Source: a virus
Length of the DNA: 41,717 bases
Strand: one strand, 5' to 3'
Virus record (IMG/VR): IMGVR_UViG_3300046811_000149
Span: 1 to 41,717 of that record
Made by a program: the position numbers and the translations under genes. The stretch's first letter is position 1; every line of letters begins with the position of its first letter. The notes under the pieces are model-generated. The model saw only the letters and a list, made by a program, of their open reading frames with translations. It did no database searches and had not been told where the DNA came from. Of this stretch, positions 36,470-41,717 are shown piece by piece.

Positions 36470-36747
36470 GACGTACGGGCCGGCCCCGGCTTGGCCTTGG
36501 CCTTGGTGGTGCGCTTGGCCTCAGGCATCTCGTCAGGAAGGGTGTGCATCCGCGCTGCCCGTTCCTGATGCTCGGCCTCGGCCTCGGACGGCTCCGAGCG
36601 CTCGACCACCGCGCTGTCCTCGGCGTCCGCCTGGTTCTGCGGGCGGACCCAGTCGGCCGGCGGTGTCAGCTCCGGCTCGATGAAACCGGCGTCACGATCG
36701 GTCAGACCGTAGTTCGTCGGCCCACCGTTGCGGGTGATCTTGGGCAT
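36466..36747 (-). CDS. 93-aa acidic head-region protein
   Basis: ATG at 36747 with GAGAGAGG; the upstream frame is a shadow. MPKITRNGGPTNYGLTDRDA is a familiar start of small actinophage proteins next to the capsid gene. The rest is acidic, Ala/Glu-rich and probably disordered, with a basic C-terminus ('KRTTKAKAKPGPARTS'). Unknown function. Confidence 0.75.
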   Translation of the reverse strand: MPKITRNGGPTNYGLTDRDAGFIEPELTPPADWVRPQNQADAEDSAVVERSEPSEAEAEHQERAARMHTLPDEMPEAKRTTKAKAKPGPARTS

Positions 36748-36859
36748 GGGAACCTCTCTCAGTTCGGTACCGGGGTGGCGGGGGCACGACGTCAGCCGGA
36801 CGGCGTAGAAACACCTCGTGCTGCCATCGTGCCCCCAGGCGGTACGCGTCGCCACCGCG

Positions 36860-37381
36860 CTACTCCCCTTCGTGCCAGCGGACCCAGCACAGCAGGTTCG
36901 TCGCGGTGGTGCCGACCGTGGCCCGTACCCGCAGGAACGATCCGGCCGGCAGATAGGGGCGCTCGCGGTCGGCGAATGTCCGGCTGAACGGCTCGACCGC
37001 CGTGGTGGTGCCGATCATCACGGCGTCGAACACCTTGGCCGCGGCCACGGTGCCCTCGGCTGACGCCGTGTACCCGGTCGCCGACGTGCCCAGCTGGACG
37101 GTGGAGACCGCGGCGGCCTTGCCGTAGCTGAGCACGCCAGAGGCCACGTGTGCGGTCACCGTGGCGGCCACGTCGGTGGTCAGCAGCTCGACCACCGACG
37201 ACGCGCCGACCGCCGAGTCCCAGCTGAAACCCCACCCCTCGATCACCATGCCGGCCGCGGCCGGCGCCTTGATCTGGAGCATGGTTTTCACCGCCGTGCC
37301 GGTCGTGACCGCCACGATTGCGGCGGTGGTCGGCTGCGCGGCGTTGAACGTCGCGAAAACCGGCTTGACCAGGGCGCTCAT
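36860..37381 (-). CDS. 173-aa beta-rich head protein
   Basis: ATG at 37381 in a TGATG overlap. MSALVKPVFATFNAAQPTTA, 'AAAGMVIEGWGFSWDSAVG', 'RPYLPAGSFLRVRATVG' and a C-terminal 'NLLCWVRWHEGE'. Beta-sandwich-like; candidate head decoration or head-fibre subunit by position between the capsid and adaptor genes. No family recognised. Confidence 0.78.
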   Translation of the reverse strand: MSALVKPVFATFNAAQPTTAAIVAVTTGTAVKTMLQIKAPAAAGMVIEGWGFSWDSAVGASSVVELLTTDVAATVTAHVASGVLSYGKAAAVSTVQLGTSATGYTASAEGTVAAAKVFDAVMIGTTTAVEPFSRTFADRERPYLPAGSFLRVRATVGTTATNLLCWVRWHEGE

Positions 37382-37866
37382 CAGTTCGCCGCGACCGACG
37401 CGCCGACGTCGAGCGGGACGTAGAGCAGGGTGTGGATCACGGCGCCGGTAGCGTCCGCCGCGCTCACGTTGAACCCGATCGTTCCGGGCGCCACGATCTG
37501 ACCGCAGAGACCACCGGTGTTGCCGGACACCGAGCCCGACTTGCCGGTGCTGGCCGCACCGATCAGCGCCGAGCCGACCGCGCTCGGCAACTGCCACATC
37601 ATGCCCACCTCATCGGACGTGATGGCCAGCGTGGTGCACATGTCGTTCAGAGTGCCCGTGGTCGGCGTGGCGATGTACTTGGCCGCCGGCGTGGTGCCGG
37701 CAATCACCGTCGACACCAGGCCGTACATCGCGGTGATCAGGATCCGGCCACCCGTGACCGTGAACACCGTCTGTGTGGCGTTCTGCGGCACGGTCTTGGC
37801 CGCGCCCTGGACGAACGCGCCCAAGACCGTGGATCGGATCGCAACGTTCTTGTACTGGGTGCTCAT
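37381..37866 (-). CDS. 161-aa beta-rich head protein
   Basis: ATG at 37866 with AAGGGGT. MSTQYKNVAIRSTVLGAFVQ, 'FTVTGGRILITAMYGLVSTV', 'AITSDEVGMMWQLPSAVG', 'IHTLLYVPLDVGASVAAN'. 'FTVTGGRILI' with a C-terminal 'LLYVPLD' is a recurring pattern for small decoration-type proteins after actinophage capsid genes. Function inferred from place only. Confidence 0.78.
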   Translation of the reverse strand: MSTQYKNVAIRSTVLGAFVQGAAKTVPQNATQTVFTVTGGRILITAMYGLVSTVIAGTTPAAKYIATPTTGTLNDMCTTLAITSDEVGMMWQLPSAVGSALIGAASTGKSGSVSGNTGGLCGQIVAPGTIGFNVSAADATGAVIHTLLYVPLDVGASVAAN

Positions 37867-37877
37867 CCGTCGACCCC

Positions 37878-38291
37878 TTACGCTGCGCTGATCGCGGGCA
37901 GGTTGGCGGCCTGACGCTGGGAGTAGAGCTCGCCCAGGACAGCGGTCACCAGGCCGGCGGAGCCCTTGGTGCACTTCACGAACACGATGCCGTCCGGCAG
38001 GGAAGCACCGTCGACGTAGAAGGCCACCGTGCCCGAGGAAATCGTGACGGCGTTGCTGGCCGCCTGGGTGACCTTGACCCAAGCGGCGGTGCCGTCGGTC
38101 GAGGTGTTGGTGTAGGTACGCGTCACGATGTTGCCAGGGGTGGCGTACGACCCCGTGAACGTGGCGCTGGCGGTCAGGGTGAACGTGTCATTGCCGGTGC
38201 AGATGAACGTCACCCCGCGGGCCTTGCGCAGGTTCACCGCCGCACCCGATGCGATCGGGGCGACGTTGAACTGATAGCCGAGACCTTCCAT
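37878..38291 (-). CDS. 137-aa beta-rich head protein
   Basis: ATG with AGGAAGG. MEGLGYQFNVAPIASGAAVN, 'LRKARGVTFICTGNDTFTLT', 'GTVAFYVDGASLPDGIVFVK', then a helical 'GLVTAVLGELYSQRQA'. Probably a decoration or minor capsid subunit. First gene after the capsid-tRNA gap. Confidence 0.78.
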   Translation of the reverse strand: MEGLGYQFNVAPIASGAAVNLRKARGVTFICTGNDTFTLTASATFTGSYATPGNIVTRTYTNTSTDGTAAWVKVTQAASNAVTISSGTVAFYVDGASLPDGIVFVKCTKGSAGLVTAVLGELYSQRQAANLPAISAA

Positions 38292-38358
38292 TGCAGTGCC
38301 TTCCTGCTTGACTGGGCGGATGCTCCGGGGGCGTCACTGCCCGGTCCGTCGTGCTCGC

Positions 38359-38443
38359 TCCGCTACCGGGGATCGAACCCGGACCGCTGCAAGAGCCTGG
38401 CGACCAGGTGATTGCAGCGCTCTGCCAATTGAGCTACAGCGGA
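38359..38443 (-). tRNA. tRNA-like gene with a 21-nt anticodon loop
   Basis: On the minus strand all cloverleaf parts are present: acceptor TCCGCTG/TAGCGGA (last pair G-U), TA, D-arm GCTC-AATTGGCA-GAGC, anticodon stem CTGCA/TGCAG, variable CGGT, T-arm CCGGG-TTCGATC-CCCGG. But the anticodon loop is ATCACCTGGTCGCCAGGCTCT, 14 nt longer than normal. The stem can extend to 7 bp (GCTGCAA/TTGCAGC), and the loop contains its own hairpin, CCTGG-TCG-CCAGG. No CCA is encoded. Identity is therefore undefined: CAC (Val) by counting from the 5' side, or another if 14 bases are removed. Confidence 0.65.
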
Positions 38444-38444
38444 A

Positions 38445-38485
38445 CCCGGGGCCGCGCCGGACAGCTGGTGCGGTGCGGCCCTGGG
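38445..38485 (-). terminator. Stem-loop between the capsid gene and the tRNA-like gene
   Basis: CCCGGGGCCGC (38445-38455) pairs with GCGGCCCTGGG (38475-38485): 11 pairs including one G-U, loop of 19. It lies just after the capsid stop on the transcribed strand and one base before the tRNA-like 5' end, so it may be a terminator, a barrier to 3' decay of capsid mRNA or a processing signal. Confidence 0.55.
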
Positions 38486-38491
38486 ACCAGG

Positions 38492-39982
38492 CTACCGAAC
38501 GGCCAGCTGGACGAACGGGGAGAGCGTCGGGCCGTTGTTCTGCGGGGTGATGGCCGACTGCAACCACGGCCGGCCGTCGAGCCGCTCGATGATCCGGTAG
38601 GCGGTCTGGTCGTTGCCGAACTTGAAATGTGGGCTCGACATCGCGGACATGACCTGGCGGTCACCGATCAGGTAGTAGCCAAAATCCACGAACGAGATGT
38701 CGCCCTGGGCGCCGAGCAGGCCGGGGGCCTTCTCGGTGAAGACCACGGGCCGGCCCAGGATCGTCATCGGCGGACCGGCCGCACCGTTGTTCAGCCAGAT
38801 GGCCGAGCCGCCGGTGCCGACGGAGAGCGCCATGGTGGCCAGCTCCGGGAATGTGTCGATCGAGCAGACCCACACCGCCCGGTCGAGCGAGCCGGGCAGC
38901 ATCCGGGCGAACATCTTGACGATGTTCTCCCAGACGATGGTTCCGGTCGCCTGGCCGGTTTCCTTGGTCACGGTGACGATCGAGGTGTTACCGGCGGCCA
39001 GCGAGCCCAGCGGCTCACCGACGCCGGAGCCCTTGAGAAAGGCGATGTCTTCGTAGAACGACAGGGCCTCAGGGAAGATCTGGCCGATGAACGCATCGAA
39101 ACTGCTGATCGAGTCGGCCAGCAGTTCGTTCGGCACCGTCGTGTAGGCGGTGAGTTTCTTGGCGTCCAGCAGGATGCGGCCGAAGCTGGCCTGCGACTCG
39201 GTGAGCGCGGCGCCTTCCTCGGTCCAGTAGCCGACGATGCCGCCGTAGACCGAGCTGACGTTGCTGGTCGCGTCGATCGCGGGGAACGGCACCCGCAGCG
39301 TCTCCATGGGGATGACCCGGGCCCGGCCGCGGACGATGCCGGTCTCCAGCGCCACCCGCAGCAGTTCCGAGCGCAGCGTCTCCGGGATCAGGAACCCGCC
39401 CTCGGACGGCACGGTGGAGTCGAACGCGTTCCGCAGCCGGGCCAGCTTGTCTTGGTTGGCCACGGTGCGGTTGGCGTTGTGCCAGATGGTCGTAAAAAAG
39501 TCCGACGCGGTGGCGTAATCCTTGTCGATCTTGGCGCCCATAGCCTTGGGGTTGTACAGGCCGCCGGCCCGGCTGATCCGGGACTCGCTCATCACCGCCT
39601 CGGGCGTGAGGTTCAGGCGCTGCGGCCGGGCGACGTAACCCTCGGCGTCCGGGTTGTTCGCCTGGTTCTGCAACCACTCGGCGAGCACCACCTGAGTCTG
39701 CTCGCGCACCTGCGCGGCAATGGTCATGTCCTTGTCGGCCCGGGCCCGGGCGTAGTTCGTGATGAACTCGCCGAACGCCTGGCCACCCTGGGTGGCCAGG
39801 ACGGTCATCTTGGCCTGGTCGCCGAGCCAGTTCTCGAGGTCCGCCTCGGACGTCGGGATCGGGCCAAGGTCCTTGAGGGTCAGGGCCGGACCGTTCTGGG
39901 GCCGGCCGATCTTCTCCGGATCGATACCCATGGCGCGCAGGCGCGCCAGGTGAAATGGCTGCACGGTGGACTGATCGGTCAT
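38492..39982 (-). CDS. Major capsid protein, HK97 fold with N-terminal delta domain
   Basis: 496 aa from the ATG at 39982 (GAGAGG site and ATGA overlap with the protease). N-terminal ~120 residues are helical and likely act as the scaffolding delta domain removed by the protease. The fold region shows 'GGFLIPETLRSELLRVALE', 'YGGIVGYWTEEGAALTES', 'KLTAYTTVPNELLADS', 'GSGVGEPLGSLAAGNTSIVT' and 'FVDFGYYLIGDRQVMSAMSS', all typical. Forms the head shell. Confidence 0.95.
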   Translation of the reverse strand: MTDQSTVQPFHLARLRAMGIDPEKIGRPQNGPALTLKDLGPIPTSEADLENWLGDQAKMTVLATQGGQAFGEFITNYARARADKDMTIAAQVREQTQVVLAEWLQNQANNPDAEGYVARPQRLNLTPEAVMSESRISRAGGLYNPKAMGAKIDKDYATASDFFTTIWHNANRTVANQDKLARLRNAFDSTVPSEGGFLIPETLRSELLRVALETGIVRGRARVIPMETLRVPFPAIDATSNVSSVYGGIVGYWTEEGAALTESQASFGRILLDAKKLTAYTTVPNELLADSISSFDAFIGQIFPEALSFYEDIAFLKGSGVGEPLGSLAAGNTSIVTVTKETGQATGTIVWENIVKMFARMLPGSLDRAVWVCSIDTFPELATMALSVGTGGSAIWLNNGAAGPPMTILGRPVVFTEKAPGLLGAQGDISFVDFGYYLIGDRQVMSAMSSPHFKFGNDQTAYRIIERLDGRPWLQSAITPQNNGPTLSPFVQLAVR

Positions 39983-40956
39983 CGTCTTGCCTCTCTGATC
40001 GCCTGAGCGAACGTGTTCGGGTCGAACCCCGGAACCGGTTCCGGCTCGGGCGTGTGGGGGACGTCGGCCGGGGCCGGTGCGTCGTTGGTCACTAGGGACA
40101 CTGCTGCCTTGAACAGGCTCGGGTTCCACGGAATCGGCTTGGGCTGGGCCTCAGCCATGCTCGCCCGGAACGCCGCCGGATCCCAGGCGATCGGCCCGGG
40201 CTCAAGCACGTCGTCCGGGGTCTCACCCTCAGGTAGAGCTTGAGGGTTTGGGGCCGAAGAATCGACGTCGGGCAGCTTGTCAGGTGCCTTATTGAACACG
40301 GACAGATCGAAACTGGCGGCCTGCCGGTGGGCGCTGCGCTCGGCCGGGAGCGGCGCCACTTCATCGGCGAGCCCGGCGGCAACCGCTTCATCAGCGCCGA
40401 ACCAGGTTTCGTCCGCCATCAGCGCCAGCCAGTCTGCCGACTTGCCGCCGGCACGCTGGGCGTAGACGTCGGCGATGTTGGCCGTGGTCTGGTCGAGCAG
40501 ATCGGCCATCTTGCGCAGGTCGGCGGCCTCACCCATGGAGAAGCCGGACGCGTTGTGGATCATCATCATGGAGTTGCGACCCATGATGACGTGGTCACCG
40601 GCCTGAGCGATCACTGAAGCGATCGAAGCAGCGAGCGCATCCACGCACACGGTGACCTTGGCCGGGTGATCCCGTAGCGCGTTCATGATCGCGATGCCGT
40701 CGAAAACATCCCCGCCCGGCGAGTTCAGGTGCACCGAGATGTCAGCGACGTTCAGCTGTGCGAGCTCGCTGACGAAGCCTTCAGCGGTGATGCCCCAGGC
40801 ACCGATCTCGGCGTAGATCCAGACATCGGCTGCGTTGCCGCCCAGGTTCTGAATCGAGTACCAGTGCTGGTCCTTGACCGGGGCGGTACGGCCGAGCCGG
40901 TCTACCGGTGCCGGGCCGTTCCAGATACGCGGACGTTCCACGTGAAACGCGCTCAT
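39979..40956 (-). CDS. Capsid maturation protease, ClpP-like (S14), with C-terminal repeats
   Basis: 325 aa from the ATG at 40956 (ATGA with the portal-MuF stop); the upstream frame is a shadow. ClpP-like core: 'VHLNSPGGDVFDGIAIMNAL', catalytic Ser in 'ALAASIASVIAQAG' and His in 'MMMIHNASGFSMG'. Cleaves the capsid delta domain and itself. After about residue 210 the tail contains three related segments, 'PIAWDPAAFRASM', 'PIPWNPSLFKAAV' and 'VPGFDPNTFAQAI', joined by acidic Pro-rich linkers; these may act in scaffolding. Confidence 0.92.
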   Translation of the reverse strand: MSAFHVERPRIWNGPAPVDRLGRTAPVKDQHWYSIQNLGGNAADVWIYAEIGAWGITAEGFVSELAQLNVADISVHLNSPGGDVFDGIAIMNALRDHPAKVTVCVDALAASIASVIAQAGDHVIMGRNSMMMIHNASGFSMGEAADLRKMADLLDQTTANIADVYAQRAGGKSADWLALMADETWFGADEAVAAGLADEVAPLPAERSAHRQAASFDLSVFNKAPDKLPDVDSSAPNPQALPEGETPDDVLEPGPIAWDPAAFRASMAEAQPKPIPWNPSLFKAAVSLVTNDAPAPADVPHTPEPEPVPGFDPNTFAQAIREARR

Positions 40957-41717
40957 TTGTCGCCTACCTGTTCCGGTCGCCAGATTCCGACCACCATGCC
41001 CCTGCACCGATCGCGGCCCTTGCAGTCAAGATATCCGCCCGTGGGGTACAAGCGGTTCACATTCTCGATGATGCTGTTGCCGAGCCACTTGCCATTGACG
41101 CGCCGGCACGGCTCACAGGTATTGCTGTCCAGCTGCTCGCTCGCGTACCAGGCGGTAGTGGGGGCGGCGAGCAGGGTGTTCATGCGGCCCTGGCGCTGCG
41201 CTTGCGTGAGCGCGGCGCCGAGCAGGGCTTTCGGCTGGGCGTCGGTCAGGGCGTCCAGAGCGGCCCTGACCTTGGTCACCACGGCGTCGGCGGTGTCCGC
41301 CTTGTTCCAGACCCGCAGCGCTTCCCTGGTCGCGCTGAACCCCAGCCCGGCGGCGAGCAGGCCGGCGACCGTGATCGCGATATCGGCCAGGCCCTCGGCC
41401 CGGGGCGGTACCGGGTGGATCGTCTGGCCCTGGTCGGCTGCCTCGGTGACCACGTGCGCAGCAGCCTCACCGCCAACCTGGATCATCGCCTGCTGAAGCG
41501 CCACCGCTCCAGCCGCGCTGGCCGCGTGCAGCGTCAGCAGGTCATCGGTGGTCCCGCTGGACACGATCCGGTGCAGCTGGTCCAGCAGTTCCTCTTTCTG
41601 AGCCGCGCTGATCGCCACCCAGGACCCGATCAGGGCCTCCAGGTGGCGGACCCAGCTTTCCTGGACGCCGCTCAGGTCCGGGTGCTGGTCGTCCGGCAGC
41701 GCACTGGCCGCGGTCGG
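40953..41717 (-). CDS. Portal-MuF fusion, 3' part: MuF-like head morphogenesis domain
   Basis: C-terminal part of the portal fusion. MuF/SPP1 gp7-like proteins are minor head proteins injected or retained inside the capsid and linked to the portal. The frame enters from the end of the window (41591-41717 duplicates 1-127) with no stop or obvious new start. A GTG at 41618 could look like a start, but the reading frame upstream is open and protein-like. The tail of the protein has the Cys pattern usual for MuF domains: 'SNTCEPCRRVNG', then 'YPTGGYLDCKGRDRCRG', a likely metal site. The stop overlaps the protease ATG (ATGA), so the two are translationally coupled. Portal-MuF fusions are known in some actinophages; in many other phages the two are separate genes. 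Confidence 0.85.
   Translation of the reverse strand, partial: PTAASALPDDQHPDLSGVQESWVRHLEALIGSWVAISAAQKEELLDQLHRIVSSGTTDDLLTLHAASAAGAVALQQAMIQVGGEAAAHVVTEAADQGQTIHPVPPRAEGLADIAITVAGLLAAGLGFSATREALRVWNKADTADAVVTKVRAALDALTDAQPKALLGAALTQAQRQGRMNTLLAAPTTAWYASEQLDSNTCEPCRRVNGKWLGNSIIENVNRLYPTGGYLDCKGRDRCRGMVVGIWRPEQVGDK
41591..41717. repeat. Right copy of the 127-bp terminal duplication
   Basis: Identical to 1-127. The portal reading frame is continuous across the joined ends, which supports true circular permutation or concatemer data rather than a biological short terminal repeat placed by chance inside a gene. Confidence 0.97.

Noticed and set aside
38351-40006. 551-codon open frame on the plus strand
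   Set aside because: Antisense to the capsid gene and crossing the tRNA-like gene; no recognisable protein features.
40957-41618. Separate MuF gene starting at GTG 41618
   Set aside because: The frame is open and protein-like far upstream across the circular join, and no ribosome binding site precedes this GTG.
1-41717. Temperate lifestyle genes or a CRISPR array
   Set aside because: No serine or tyrosine integrase, no ParA/B, no repressor of usual size, and no regularly spaced repeats with unique spacers; the 68-aa helix-turn-helix protein alone is not enough.

Overview
The window is a complete, or nearly complete, tailed-phage genome of a high-GC actinobacterial host, closest in style to siphophages of Streptomyces and relatives. 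Evidence: high GC, many GTG starts, dense ATGA/GTGA/TGATG start-stop coupling, an HK97-type head, a tape measure protein, a -1 frameshifted tail chaperone and an amidase lysin. The first 127 bases (1-127) recur exactly as the last 127 (41591-41717), so this is a circular assembly of 41,590 bp opened inside the portal gene. The portal reading frame runs through the junction into a MuF-like domain. I see no integrase, repressor-type regulator, rRNA or CRISPR array, so a virulent phage is the simplest reading (inference).

Layout. (1) 1-11870, minus strand: from right to left, a small helix-turn-helix protein, a Cys-rich protein, a 97-aa protein, family A DNA polymerase, an N6-adenine methyltransferase, a primase/polymerase-helicase, HNH endonuclease, small and large terminase and portal-MuF. 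Through the circle this continues into 36290-41717: ClpP-like protease, major capsid, a tRNA-like gene and beta-rich head proteins. (2) 11871-12132: a divergent control region with an operator-promoter and two large nested stem-loops. (3) 12133-23389, plus strand: helicase, DUF4406 enzyme, Cas4/RecB-like exonuclease with a zinc knuckle, a collagen-like secreted protein, a candidate ssDNA-binding protein, C5 methyltransferase, a run of small membrane proteins and a YidD-like protein. It ends at a 12-bp-stem terminator. (4) 23472-34433, minus strand: head-tail connectors, two tail-tube-like proteins, frameshifted chaperone, tape measure, tail tip proteins, amidase and holin-like proteins. (5) 34434-36289: a less GC-rich, oppositely oriented cassette of small genes that splits the structural operon and has its own promoters, terminators and repeated sites.

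Regulation. Tandem heptamers ACTTGwC, 10 bp apart, overlap the -35 box at six places. At four of them the -35 and -10 boxes sit exactly where the A of the ATG would be the first transcribed base, predicting leaderless mRNAs. Other transcription units begin with a leader carrying ACACCAACA (or CACCAACA) 13-18 nt before the start codon. A second motif, about 26 bp, occurs five times only in the cassette region. Most strikingly, 11927-12109 can fold into two successive long stem-loops, and the tRNA-like gene after the capsid gene has a 21-nt anticodon loop.

All functional calls come from reading motifs by eye; no database search was run.
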